DNA from: Streptomyces lomondensis
GTDB taxonomy: Bacteria; Actinomycetota; Actinomycetes; Streptomycetales; Streptomycetaceae
Assembly: GCF_014651035.1 (NCBI RefSeq)
Contig: NZ_BMWC01000001.1
Coordinates: 806,001 to 870,000, forward strand
DNA length: 64,000 nucleotides
Reading direction: 5' to 3'
Within the stretch, counting starts at the first letter, position 1. Every line of letters starts with the position of its first letter. The notes under the pieces were generated by a model. That model was not told where the DNA came from. It ran no database searches and saw only the letters and a list, made by a program, of their open reading frames with translations. Below, piece by piece: positions 52,548 to 63,496 of this stretch. The position numbers and the translations under genes are program-made.

Positions 52548-54173
52548 ATGACTAGTCAGACCACCATCGACACGACGGGGTCGGGGGGCGGCACACCGGC
52601 GGCGCCGTCGGACGCGACGCCGGGCAAGGGGCTGCGAGGGCACCCCTGGCTCACCCTCATAACCGTCGCTGTGGGGGTCATGATGGTGGCCCTCGACGGC
52701 ACCATCGTGGCCATAGCCAACCCGGCCATCCAGAAGGACCTCGGCGCCACGTTCGCCGAGGTGCAGTGGATCACCAACGGATACTTCCTCGCCCTCGCTG
52801 TCTCCCTGATCACCGCGGGCAAGCTCGGTGACCGCTTCGGCCACCGGCAGACCTTCCTCATCGGCGTCGTCGGCTTCGCCGCCGCCTCCGGCGCCATCGG
52901 CCTGTCCGACAGCATCGCCTTCGTCGTCATCTTCCGCGTCCTCCAGGGCCTCTTCGGCGCGCTGCTGATGCCGGCCGCGCTCGGGCTGCTGCGGGCCACC
53001 TTCCCGGCCGAGAAGCTGAACATGGCGATCGGCATCTGGGGCATGGTCATCGGCGCCTCCACCGCGGGCGGCCCGATCCTCGGCGGCGTACTCGTCGAGC
53101 ACGTCAACTGGCAGTCGGTGTTCTTCATCAACGTGCCGGTCGGTGTCCTCGCCGTGGTCCTCGGCGTCTGGATCCTGCTCGACCACCGCGCCGAGAACGC
53201 CCCGCGCTCCTTCGACATCCTGGGCATCGCCCTGCTGTCGACCTCCGTGTTCTGCCTGGTGTGGGCGCTCATCAAGGCCCCGCCGTCCGAGTGGGGCTGG
53301 GGCGACGCCAAGACGCTCGCCTTCCTCGGCGTCTCCGTGCTGGGCTTCGCCCTCTTCGCCTTCTGGGAGACGAAGGTGAAGGAGCCGCTGATCCCGCTCG
53401 CGCTGTTCCGCTCCGTGGCGCTGTCCGCGGGTGTGGTGCTGATGGTCCTGATGGCCATCGCGTTCATGGGAGGCCTGTTCTTCGTCACGTTCTACCTGCA
53501 GAACGTGCACGGCATGAGCCCGATCGACGCGGGTCTGCATCTGCTGCCGCTCACCGGCATGATGATCGTCGGCTCGCCGCTCGCCGGCGCGATGATCACC
53601 AAGTTCGGTCCCCGGGTCCCGCTCGCGGGCGGTATGGCGCTCACGGCCATCGCCATGTACGGGATGTCGACCCTGGAGACGGACACCGGCAGCGGCCTCA
53701 TGTCGCTCTGGTTCGCCCTGCTCGGCCTCGGCCTCGCGCCGGTCATGGTGGGTGCGACCGAGGTCATCGTGGGCAACGCGCCGATGGAGCTGTCGGGTGT
53801 CGCGGGTGGTCTCCAGCAGGCCGCCATGCAGATCGGCGGCAGCCTCGGCACGGCCGTGCTGGGCGCCGTGATGGCCTCCAAGGTCAACAGCGACCTCGCG
53901 GACAACTGGACGAAGGCGGGGCTTCCGCCGCTCACGCCGGAGCAGGAGCACCAGGCCTCCGAGGCGGTCCAGGTCGGCGTCCCGCCGGTGGCCCCGGGCA
54001 CGCCGGACGCGGTCGCCGCGAAGATCACGGGCGTCGCGCACGACACGTTCATCTCCGGCATGAGCGCGGCGTCACTCGTCGCCGCGGGCGTCGCCGTGGT
54101 GGCGGTGCTGGTGGCGTTCCTGACGAAGCGCGGTGAGAACGCGGGCGCGGGCGCGGGCGCCGCCCACATCTGA
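52548..54173 (+). CDS. MFS drug exporter, DHA2 family (EmrB/QacA-like)
   Basis: A 541-residue proton-driven efflux pump with 14 predicted transmembrane helices. Motif A GKLGDRFGHRQTFLIGV follows helix 2; motif D1 VALDGTIVAIANPAIQ is in helix 1; motif C GPILGGVLVEHVNWQSVFFINVPVG spans helix 5. ATG at 52548, directly downstream of the promoter. A helix-free loop (about 450-490) rich in charged residues precedes the last helix. Regulated by the divergent TetR gene. Substrate unknown. Confidence 0.93.
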   Translation: MTSQTTIDTTGSGGGTPAAPSDATPGKGLRGHPWLTLITVAVGVMMVALDGTIVAIANPAIQKDLGATFAEVQWITNGYFLALAVSLITAGKLGDRFGHRQTFLIGVVGFAAASGAIGLSDSIAFVVIFRVLQGLFGALLMPAALGLLRATFPAEKLNMAIGIWGMVIGASTAGGPILGGVLVEHVNWQSVFFINVPVGVLAVVLGVWILLDHRAENAPRSFDILGIALLSTSVFCLVWALIKAPPSEWGWGDAKTLAFLGVSVLGFALFAFWETKVKEPLIPLALFRSVALSAGVVLMVLMAIAFMGGLFFVTFYLQNVHGMSPIDAGLHLLPLTGMMIVGSPLAGAMITKFGPRVPLAGGMALTAIAMYGMSTLETDTGSGLMSLWFALLGLGLAPVMVGATEVIVGNAPMELSGVAGGLQQAAMQIGGSLGTAVLGAVMASKVNSDLADNWTKAGLPPLTPEQEHQASEAVQVGVPPVAPGTPDAVAAKITGVAHDTFISGMSAASLVAAGVAVVAVLVAFLTKRGENAGAGAGAAHI

Positions 54174-54189
54174 CGGCCTTTTCGAAAAG

Positions 54190-54217
54190 CGCCCCCGGGG
54201 GATTCCTCCCGGGGGCG
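54190..54217 (+). terminator. Terminator of the MFS gene
   Basis: Ten-base inverted repeat CGCCCCCGGG / CCCGGGGGCG with an 8-base loop, 17 bases after the stop. A second G/C hairpin lies at about 54318-54348 in the following 220-bp gap. Confidence 0.75.
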
Positions 54218-54438
54218 TTCGCCTATCAGGGTGAAGACAACCGCCGAACCCTCCCCTCGGGCCTGCGTCGCAGGTCACAGTGGGTCAAGTCCTCCGCAGG
54301 GCATGGAGGGCGGACGCTGCGGCGCGCTGCTGGAGGGGGGCAGCGCGCAGGCAGCGGGATTGAAGCCCGCTTTGGGGGTACTCGCCATGGCGTACCCGAA
54401 CCGAACCCCAACCGACTGAGGGTTTACGGGAGTTGATG

Positions 54439-54747
54439 ATGGCGAGCTTCGGACATGGTACGCGCAGGCACCCCCGCTCACGTGGCCGGACGTGGTCACG
54501 GACCGGGCCGGATCGCGCGACGCTCGGGATCATCGGAGTCATCTGCGCGATCGCGGGATTCTTCGTGCTGGGGATCATCCTCGGCCCCGTGGCGATCGTC
54601 TGCGGCTGGCTTGCCATGGGCCGCACGTGGGCGGGCTCCCGCCCCGTCACGGCCGTGGTCGCCCTGGTACTGGGCGCCATCGACACGCTCCTGGCGGTCA
54701 TCTGGCTGGCCGGAGCGGCGACTCCGGGCAACGGCATGCTGTTCTGA
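54439..54747 (+). CDS. DUF4190-type small membrane protein
   Basis: A 102-residue protein with an Arg-rich N-terminus and two adjacent transmembrane helices (LGIIGVICAIAGFFVLGIILGPVAIVCGWLAMG and a second near AVVALVLGAIDTLLAVIWLA). The spacing and the PVAIVCG turn are those of DUF4190 proteins. GGGAG lies six bases before this ATG; two in-frame starts one and two codons earlier are possible. Function unknown. Confidence 0.7.
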   Translation: MASFGHGTRRHPRSRGRTWSRTGPDRATLGIIGVICAIAGFFVLGIILGPVAIVCGWLAMGRTWAGSRPVTAVVALVLGAIDTLLAVIWLAGAATPGNGMLF

Positions 54748-54816
54748 CCCCATGCCGTCCCACCCGGGGAAGTGAGGGAAGGCCTCCGGCGGTGCTGCCG
54801 GGGGCCATCTCGCTGA

Positions 54817-54900
54817 GCTGCGGGCAGTCGTGCCGCTTGGGGCGGCACGGGTGGGCGCAGCGGCACCCCGCTCCGCCGGGCTGCGCAACGCCCGGGGCTC
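54817..54900 (+). repeat. Intergenic repeat family B, copy 2
   Basis: Same pattern as at 25978: GCTGCGGG-N4-CGTGCCGCTT-GGGGCGGCACGG, then GCGGCACC. Between convergent genes again. Confidence 0.75.
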
Positions 54901-54917
54901 AGCCGCAGAGGACAGTG

Positions 54918-55652
54918 CTACTCAACCGACGTCCCCTTCAGCGCCGCCAGTTCGTCCCGCAGTGCCCGCACCTCCTCCGTCAACTCCCTTATCGCCTCCG
55001 TCTGCCGCCGCTCCTCCACATCGTCCTTGTCGAACCGCGCGATGAACCACGCCGCGATGTTCGCCGTCACCACACCGAGCAGCGCGATCCCGGACAGCAT
55101 CAACCCCACCGCCAGCATCCGCCCCAACCCGGTGGTGGGCGCGTGATCCCCGTATCCGACGGTCGTCATCGTCGTGAAGGACCACCACACCGCGTCACCC
55201 AACGTCCGGATGTTCCCGTCCGGCGAGTCCCGCTCCACCGACAGCACCGCCAGCGACCCGAACATCAGCAGCCCGACCACCGCGCCGCCGACATACGTCG
55301 TGAGCCTTATCTGCGAGGCCATCCGCGCCCGCTGCCCGACGAGCAGCAGCGTGGACACCAGCCGCAGCAGCCGCATCGGCTGGAGCAGCGGCAGCAGCAC
55401 CGCTCCCAGGTCGAGCCAGTGCGTCCGTACGAACAGCAGGCGTTGCTCGGCGAGCGCGAGCCGTATGACGTAGTCGAGGGCGAAGGCGCCCCACACCACC
55501 CATTCGACCGCCGTGCACAGGTCCACGACGCCGGCGCTCGCGTCGGGCCGGACGATCGGCACGGCGTAGGCGACGGCGAAGGCCAGGGCGAGGCCGAAGA
55601 GGGGCCGCTGCGTGTGCTGTTCCCAACGGAGTTGGGCCGACTGCTGCTGCAT
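54918..55652 (-). CDS. Potassium channel of the voltage-gated type
   Basis: A 244-residue six-helix channel subunit. The S4-like segment MRLLRLVSTLLLVGQRARMASQIR has spaced arginines. The pore loop contains the selectivity filter TTVGYGDHAP. S6 is followed by a C-terminal coiled coil (DDVEERRQTEAIRELTEEVRALRDELAALKG) that should tetramerise. ATG at 55652 lacks a clear ribosome binding site; an in-frame GTG 13 codons upstream is possible. Likely a monovalent cation channel of the KvAP/KvLm type. Confidence 0.9.
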   Translation of the reverse strand: MQQQSAQLRWEQHTQRPLFGLALAFAVAYAVPIVRPDASAGVVDLCTAVEWVVWGAFALDYVIRLALAEQRLLFVRTHWLDLGAVLLPLLQPMRLLRLVSTLLLVGQRARMASQIRLTTYVGGAVVGLLMFGSLAVLSVERDSPDGNIRTLGDAVWWSFTTMTTVGYGDHAPTTGLGRMLAVGLMLSGIALLGVVTANIAAWFIARFDKDDVEERRQTEAIRELTEEVRALRDELAALKGTSVE

Positions 55653-55730
55653 GGCCGAATCGTAGGAAACGTGAAGGGGTGGTGTGCCCACGGTGTACCC
55701 GTGAGGCGCACCACCCCTGGGCTCCGCGCG

Positions 55731-58478
<2,748 letters not shown>

Positions 58479-58599
58479 GCTGTTCCTTACCTGTCAGAGG
58501 GCCGTGCGAGGGCCGCTGTTTCGCTGTCGTCGCTGGGCGTCGTCGCTGGGGGCTGCGCCGCTCCCCATGGTCCACCTAGGGGCCGTGAAACGTCATCTC

Positions 58600-58611
58600 T
58601 ACCGATCGGTA
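58600..58611. promoter_or_regulatory. Palindrome TACCGATCGGTA in the aceE promoter region
   Basis: A perfect 12-bp palindrome about 120 bases upstream of aceE in the 418-bp gap shared with the divergent DUF3052 gene. It has the form of a TetR-type or similar dimer site. A CATATG at about 58640 could be part of a promoter. Nothing else in the gap was recognised. Confidence 0.4.
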
Positions 58612-58896
58612 ACCCGAGCGTGAGATCGGCTCCATGACATATGGGGCGAATACTTTCGAGTCTCGTACCCACAGACGATTCCCAAACGCCCAAACAGGGC
58701 AGAAAGGTGTGGTGTACGTCACCTAGGGCCATGATGGTGTGCCTGGAGTTGCGGTGACACCGCCAGGATCGTCACCGTTTCGGCGGTCTGAACGGCCGGG
58801 TACTTGCGCGATCCGCCCCGCCCGTGTGGACTACGGCCAATGCTTCGCGCACGCGCGTGGCTGAGTTATTCCCAAGACATGATCAGGAGGCAACCC

Positions 58897-59334
58897 GTGA
58901 GCGCGACCGCGGACCACGCGGAGGAGCGGACGAACCCTGCCGCCAGGCTGGGGTTCCAGCCCGGGCAGGTGGTCCAGGAGATCGGCTACGACGAGGACGT
59001 GGATCAGGAGCTCCGCGAGGCCATCGAGGGCGTCATCGAGGGCGACCTGGTGGACGAGGACTACGACGACGTGGCCGACGCCGTTGTGCTGTGGTTCCGT
59101 GACGACGACGGCGACCTGACGGATGCGCTGGTCGATGCCACCACGTACATCGAAGAGGGCGGTGCCATCCTGCTCCTCACGCCGAAGACCGGCCGTTCGG
59201 GCTATGTGGAGCCGAGCGACATCTCGGAAGCCGCCACCACGGCGGGTCTGACGGCGTCCAAGAGCGTCAGCGTCGGCAAGGACTGGAGTGGCAGCCGGCT
59301 GGCGACGCCGAAGGCGGCGAAGTCCAAGCGATAG
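58897..59334 (+). CDS. DUF3052 family protein
   Basis: A 145-residue conserved actinomycete protein. GTG with AGGAGG six bases upstream; longer frames are rejected. RLGFQPGQVVQEIGYDEDVD opens it, followed by an acidic strand-helix region (DDVADAVVLWFRDDDGDLTDALVD, LLLTPKTGRSGYVEPSDI). Small and soluble; homologues are adjacent to aceE in other streptomycetes as I recall. In mycobacteria a family member interacts with the cell-division machinery, but I am not certain of that link. Confidence 0.85.
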   Translation: MSATADHAEERTNPAARLGFQPGQVVQEIGYDEDVDQELREAIEGVIEGDLVDEDYDDVADAVVLWFRDDDGDLTDALVDATTYIEEGGAILLLTPKTGRSGYVEPSDISEAATTAGLTASKSVSVGKDWSGSRLATPKAAKSKR

Positions 59335-59340
59335 CCGTAC

Positions 59341-59367
59341 GGGCGGGCCGGCACCGTCGGCCCGCCC
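59341..59367 (+). terminator. Terminator of the DUF3052 gene
   Basis: Ten-base perfect inverted repeat GGGCGGGCCG / CGGCCCGCCC, seven bases past the stop. Confidence 0.8.
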
Positions 59368-59436
59368 ACCGGCCTGTGCCGGCCCCTGCGTAGGGTGGTC
59401 TCACCCGAGAAGCCCCACGAAGGGACACCCACGACG

Positions 59437-59895
59437 ATGGCGATCCAGGTCGGCGAGAAGGCCCCCGACTTCGAGCTCAAGGACAACCACGGCAGGGCCG
59501 TGCGGCTCTCCGAATTCCGCGGTTCCAAGAACGTCGTCCTCCTCTTCTACCCCTTCGCCTTCACCGGCGTGTGCACCGGCGAGCTGTGCGAGCTGCGCGA
59601 CAACCTGCCGCAGTTCTCCGACCGCGACACCCAGCTGCTCGCCGTCTCCAACGACTCCATCCACACTCTGCGCGTCTTCGCCGAGCAGGAGGGCCTGGAG
59701 TACCCGCTGCTCTCCGACTTCTGGCCGCACGGCAACGTCTCGCGGGCCTACGGCGTCTTCGACGAGGACAAGGGCTGCGCGGTGCGCGGCACCTTCGTCA
59801 TCGACAAGGAGGGCGTCGTGCGGTGGACCGTGGTCAACGGCCTGCCGGACGCACGCGACCTGAACGACTACGTGAAGGCGCTCGACTCCCTGTGA
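59437..59895 (+). CDS. Peroxiredoxin (AhpE-like)
   Basis: A 152-residue thioredoxin-fold peroxidase. The peroxidatic Cys is in FAFTGVCTGELCE (near residue 45), with the Thr and Glu expected before and after it. The second Cys in TGELC is three residues further. ATG at 59437 with GAAGGG upstream. It resembles mycobacterial AhpE, a one-Cys-like enzyme reduced by mycothiol/mycoredoxin, and lies next to the Ter stress genes. Confidence 0.92.
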   Translation: MAIQVGEKAPDFELKDNHGRAVRLSEFRGSKNVVLLFYPFAFTGVCTGELCELRDNLPQFSDRDTQLLAVSNDSIHTLRVFAEQEGLEYPLLSDFWPHGNVSRAYGVFDEDKGCAVRGTFVIDKEGVVRWTVVNGLPDARDLNDYVKALDSL

Positions 59896-60042
59896 CGCCG
59901 GTCGGGCGTCATGCGCTCGACACCCGCTGAATTGTCGGCTTCAGGGCCTGCGAGGGGCGGGAACCCGTCACTAGGATCGATTCGTTGATCCGACATCCGA
60001 GCACAACGGGGCATCCCGCCCCTGGACACCAATGGAGGACTC

Positions 60043-60618
60043 GTGGGAGTCAGCCTCAGCAAGGGCGGCAACGTATCGCTGACCAAGGAGGCGCCGGGCC
60101 TGACCGCGGTCATCGTCGGTCTGGGGTGGGACGTCCGCACCACGACCGGCACCGACTTCGACCTGGACGCCAGCGCGCTGCTGCTGAACAACTCCGGCAA
60201 GGTCGGCAACGACCAGCACTTCATCTTCTTCAACAACCTCAAGAGCCCGGACGGCTCCGTCGAGCACACCGGTGACAACCTCACCGGTGAGGGCGAGGGC
60301 GACGACGAGCAGATCAAGGTCAACCTCGCCACGGTCCCGGCCGACGTCGAGAAGATCGTCTTCCCGGTCTCCATCTATGACGCCGAGACCCGCCAGCAGT
60401 CGTTCGGCCAGGTGCGCAACGCGTTCATCCGCGTCGTGAACCAGGCCGGCGGCGCCGAGATCGCCCGGTACGACCTGAGCGAGGACGCCTCCACCGAGAC
60501 CGCCATGGTCTTCGGTGAGCTCTACCGGCACGGCGCGGAGTGGAAGTTCCGCGCCATCGGCCAGGGCTACGCCTCGGGCCTGCGCGGCATCGCGCAGGAC
60601 TTCGGCGTGAACGTCTGA
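60043..60618 (+). CDS. TerD-family stress protein
   Basis: A 191-residue calcium-binding TerD domain protein. GTG start with GGAGG upstream. Metal-binding loops in [21 protein letters not shown] and [26 protein letters not shown]-terminal [25 protein letters not shown] is typical. First of two tandem copies. TerD proteins are linked to stress, phage and tellurite tolerance and to developmental phenotypes in Streptomyces. Confidence 0.92.
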   Translation: MGVSLSKGGNVSLTKEAPGLTAVIVGLGWDVRTTTGTDFDLDASALLLNNSGKVGNDQHFIFFNNLKSPDGSVEHTGDNLTGEGEGDDEQIKVNLATVPADVEKIVFPVSIYDAETRQQSFGQVRNAFIRVVNQAGGAEIARYDLSEDASTETAMVFGELYRHGAEWKFRAIGQGYASGLRGIAQDFGVNV

Positions 60619-60659
60619 GCCACCCGTAGGGCCCTGACGCCAGGCCCCCGGTTCTTCCT

Positions 60660-60694
60660 GTCCGGCGCCGCACGGTTTACGTGCGGCGCCGGAC
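60660..60694 (+). terminator. Terminator between terD copies
   Basis: A perfect 15-bp inverted repeat with a 5-base loop, about 40 bases after the first terD stop. Confidence 0.8.
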
Positions 60695-60738
60695 GCGCAG
60701 GACCACCTCAGTAAGAACACCCGGGGAGGGACATCAGC

Positions 60739-61314
60739 ATGGGCGTCACGCTTGCCAAAGGGGGCAATGTCTCCCTGTCCAAGGCCGCACCGAACCTCAC
60801 GCAGGTGATGGTCGGGCTCGGCTGGGACGCGCGCTCCACCACCGGAGCGCCGTTCGACCTCGACGCCAGCGCGCTGATGTGCAGCGGCGGGCGGGTGCTC
60901 GGGGACGAGTGGTTCGTCTTCTACAACCAGCTCAAGAGCCCGGACGGCTCGGTCGAGCACACCGGTGACAACCTCACCGGCGAGGGCGACGGCGACGACG
61001 AGTCGCTCCTGATCGACCTCTCCAAGGTGCCGCCCCAGTGCGACAAGATCGTCTTCCCCGTCTCCATCCACCTGGCCGACGAGCGCGGCCAGACCTTCGG
61101 CCAGGTCAGCAACGCCTTCATCCGCGTGGTGAACCAGGCCGACGGCCAGGAACTCGCCCGCTACGACCTCAGCGAGGACGCCTCCACGGAGACCGCGATG
61201 ATCTTCGGCGAGGTCTACCGCTACCAGGGCGAGTGGAAGTTCAGGGCGGTCGGCCAGGGGTACGCGTCGGGTCTCCGCGGCATCGCCATGGATTTCGGGG
61301 TCAACGTCTCATAA
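60739..61314 (+). CDS. TerD-family stress protein (second copy)
   Basis: A 191-residue paralogue of the preceding gene, with the same two acidic metal loops ([38 protein letters not shown]) and the same C-terminus ([25 protein letters not shown]). Divergence is greatest between residues 45 and 70 (a cysteine-containing MCSGGRV segment replaces LLNNSGK). GGGAGGG lies upstream. It has its own promoter region after the terminator. A tandem duplication. Confidence 0.92.
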   Translation: MGVTLAKGGNVSLSKAAPNLTQVMVGLGWDARSTTGAPFDLDASALMCSGGRVLGDEWFVFYNQLKSPDGSVEHTGDNLTGEGDGDDESLLIDLSKVPPQCDKIVFPVSIHLADERGQTFGQVSNAFIRVVNQADGQELARYDLSEDASTETAMIFGEVYRYQGEWKFRAVGQGYASGLRGIAMDFGVNVS

Positions 61315-61440
61315 CGCGATATGAGCAAAAAGCAGGGCCTCGTGGGGCGCGGAGGGGGCCCGACTAGACTTCGGCTTCAAAAGTTTCGTAAAGCCGGGTA
61401 CGGCGCGGGGGAGCCCCGTACACACACGATTGGGTAGCCA

Positions 61441-62586
61441 GTGGTTCTGAAAACCTTCGGGTGGTCGTTCGCGGTCACCGCGCTCGGCCTGGTCGCAGCG
61501 ATCTTCTACGGAGGGTGGGCCGCGTTCGGTGTCGTAGCGATCCTGTCCGTCCTCGAGATCTCGCTGTCCTTCGACAACGCGGTGGTCAACGCCGGGATCC
61601 TGAAGAAGATGAATGCCTTCTGGCAGAAGATCTTCCTCACGATCGGCATTCTGATCGCCGTCTTCGGTATGCGGCTGGTCTTCCCCGTCGTGATCGTCGC
61701 CATCAGTGCCCAGCTCGGGCCGATCGAGGCCGTCGACCTCGCGCTCACCGACAAGGACCAGTACCAGCAGTACGTCACCGACGCCCATCCGTCGATCGCC
61801 GCCTTCGGTGGCATGTTCCTGCTGATGATCTTCCTGGACTTCGTCTTCGAGGACCGGGACATCAAGTGGCTCGGCTGGCTGGAGCGTCCGCTGGCCAAGC
61901 TCGGCAAGGTCGACATGCTGTCGGTCTGCATCGCCCTGATCGTCCTGCTGATCTCCGCGATGACCTTCGGCGCCAACGCCCACCAGCACGGTGGCACCCA
62001 CGCCGACAAGGCGGAGACCGTCCTGCTCTCCGGCGTCGCCGGCCTGATCACCTACATGATCGTCGGCGGTCTCTCCGGCTACTTCGAGGACAAGCTCGAA
62101 GAGGAGGAGGAGCGCGAGCACGAGGCGGAGGAGAAGGCCGCCCGCGAGGGCAAGCCCAAGTCGGCCATCCAGCTGGCCGGCAAGGCCGCGTTCTTCATGT
62201 TCCTCTACCTGGAGGTCCTGGACGCGTCCTTCTCCTTCGACGGCGTGATCGGCGCCTTCGCCATCACCAACGACATCGTCCTGATGGCCCTCGGCCTCGG
62301 CATCGGCGCCATGTACGTCCGGTCGCTCACGGTCTACCTGGTCCGCGAGGGCACCCTCGACGACTACGTCTACCTGGAGCACGGCGCGCACTACGCCATC
62401 GGCGCGCTCGCCCTGGTCCTGCTCGTCACCATCCAGTACGAGATCAACGAGTTCATCACCGGCATGATCGGCGTCGTCCTGATCGGTGCCTCCTTCTGGT
62501 CCTCGGTGCGCCGCAACCGCGCCATCGCGGCGGCCGAGGGAAAAGCCGGCTCGGGCGAGAAGACTGAGGTCTCGTCCGGGGTGTGA
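61441..62586 (+). CDS. DUF475/TerC-family integral membrane protein
   Basis: A 381-residue membrane protein with about nine helices. Conserved acidic transmembrane motif SVLEISLSFDNAVVNAGIL (near residue 42) and a second copy EVLDASFSFDGVIGAFAITNDIV (near 255), as in TerC proteins that move metal ions (manganese in some bacteria). A charged coiled-coil loop (KLEEEEEREHEAEEKAAREGK) separates the halves. GTG start. Follows the terD pair, and likely works with them at the membrane. Confidence 0.92.
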   Translation: MVLKTFGWSFAVTALGLVAAIFYGGWAAFGVVAILSVLEISLSFDNAVVNAGILKKMNAFWQKIFLTIGILIAVFGMRLVFPVVIVAISAQLGPIEAVDLALTDKDQYQQYVTDAHPSIAAFGGMFLLMIFLDFVFEDRDIKWLGWLERPLAKLGKVDMLSVCIALIVLLISAMTFGANAHQHGGTHADKAETVLLSGVAGLITYMIVGGLSGYFEDKLEEEEEREHEAEEKAAREGKPKSAIQLAGKAAFFMFLYLEVLDASFSFDGVIGAFAITNDIVLMALGLGIGAMYVRSLTVYLVREGTLDDYVYLEHGAHYAIGALALVLLVTIQYEINEFITGMIGVVLIGASFWSSVRRNRAIAAAEGKAGSGEKTEVSSGV

Positions 62587-62614
62587 CACCCGTCCGGGAG
62601 AGGAACGCTCTGAG

Positions 62615-62652
62615 CGGGGCGGCCACCGAGGTGCTCCTCGGCGGCCGCCCCG
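62615..62652 (+). terminator. Terminator after the DUF475 gene
   Basis: 17-bp inverted repeat with one mismatch and a TGCT loop, about 30 bases past the stop. Confidence 0.75.
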
Positions 62653-62715
62653 TCGGTCGTCAACGGCCGTGGGTACGGCGATGACCTGCGGTCTCCAAGT
62701 GAACGTGGGGGCGGA

Positions 62716-63444
62716 ATGGGCCTGTTCGACGGACTCCGGCGCGGCGATGTGCAGTTCGACTCGGGCAACGCGACAACCAACGCGATCGAGCTGACCAAGC
62801 GGCGCGCGCAGATATCACTCACCAAACAGGACGCGGCCAACGGCCATCTGCGGGTCAACCTGAGCTGGCGGATGCGCACGTCCGACATCGGCGGCCCGCA
62901 GCGCGAGAGCCTGCTGCGGCACCCCTTCAGGGCACTCAAGCCGCCGGAGGTCATCGGCCACAGCCAGAGCGTGGTCAACGTCGACCTCGACCTGGGCTGC
63001 CTGTACGAACTCCAGGACGGCACCAAGGGCGTCGTCCAGCCCCTCGGCGGCTACTTCGGCGACGTCAACGCCCCGCCGTACGTCAAGCTCAGCGGCGACG
63101 ACCGCTTCGGCTCCGGGTCCGGCGAGACGATGTACATCAACCTCGACCACCGCGACAGCATCAAGCGGCTCCTGGTCTTCGTCTACATCTACGACCAGAC
63201 ACCCGCCTTCGACCGGGCCCACGCCATCGTCACCCTCTACCCGAGCAACGGCCCGCGCATCGAGATCCACCTCGACGAACGCCAGCCGCAGGCCCGCTCC
63301 TGCGCCGTCGTCATGATCGAGAAGGTCAAGAACGAGATCATCGTGCGCCGCGAGGCGAAGTTCGTCTACGGGTTCCAGGCGGAGCTGGACCGGCTGTACG
63401 GGTGGGGGCTCCAGTGGGGGCGGGGCTACAAGACGAAGGTCTAG
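62716..63444 (+). CDS. TerD/TerA-like stress protein
   Basis: A 242-residue member of the TerD superfamily of the TerA type. It opens with an extra N-terminal segment (MGLFDGLRRGDVQFD, then ITLTK-like RAQISLTKQD), carries the acidic loop NVDLDLGCLYELQDGTKG, and the strand YINLDHRDSIKRLLVFVYIYD. The second calcium loop is degenerate. The C-terminus (EAKFVYGFQAELDRLYGWGLQWGRGY) is that of TerA proteins. GGGGG lies seven bases before the ATG. Last plus-strand gene of the Ter cluster. Confidence 0.87.
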   Translation: MGLFDGLRRGDVQFDSGNATTNAIELTKRRAQISLTKQDAANGHLRVNLSWRMRTSDIGGPQRESLLRHPFRALKPPEVIGHSQSVVNVDLDLGCLYELQDGTKGVVQPLGGYFGDVNAPPYVKLSGDDRFGSGSGETMYINLDHRDSIKRLLVFVYIYDQTPAFDRAHAIVTLYPSNGPRIEIHLDERQPQARSCAVVMIEKVKNEIIVRREAKFVYGFQAELDRLYGWGLQWGRGYKTKV

Positions 63445-63474
63445 GGCTGTTCGAAACGACAGGCCCTGGCCGGG

Positions 63475-63494
63475 ACGGGCCCTCGTGGGCCCGT
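63475..63494. terminator. Terminator between convergent ter genes
   Basis: Eight-base inverted repeat ACGGGCCC / GGGCCCGT around a TCGT loop, between the TerA-like gene and the edge-cut TerD gene. Confidence 0.65.
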
Positions 63495-63496
63495 GC

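Noticed and set aside
61315..61440. A yybP-ykoY manganese riboswitch before the TerC-like gene
   Set aside because: Such riboswitches often precede TerC-type genes, but the conserved core could not be recognised; only a short GTACGG/CCGTAC hairpin is present.
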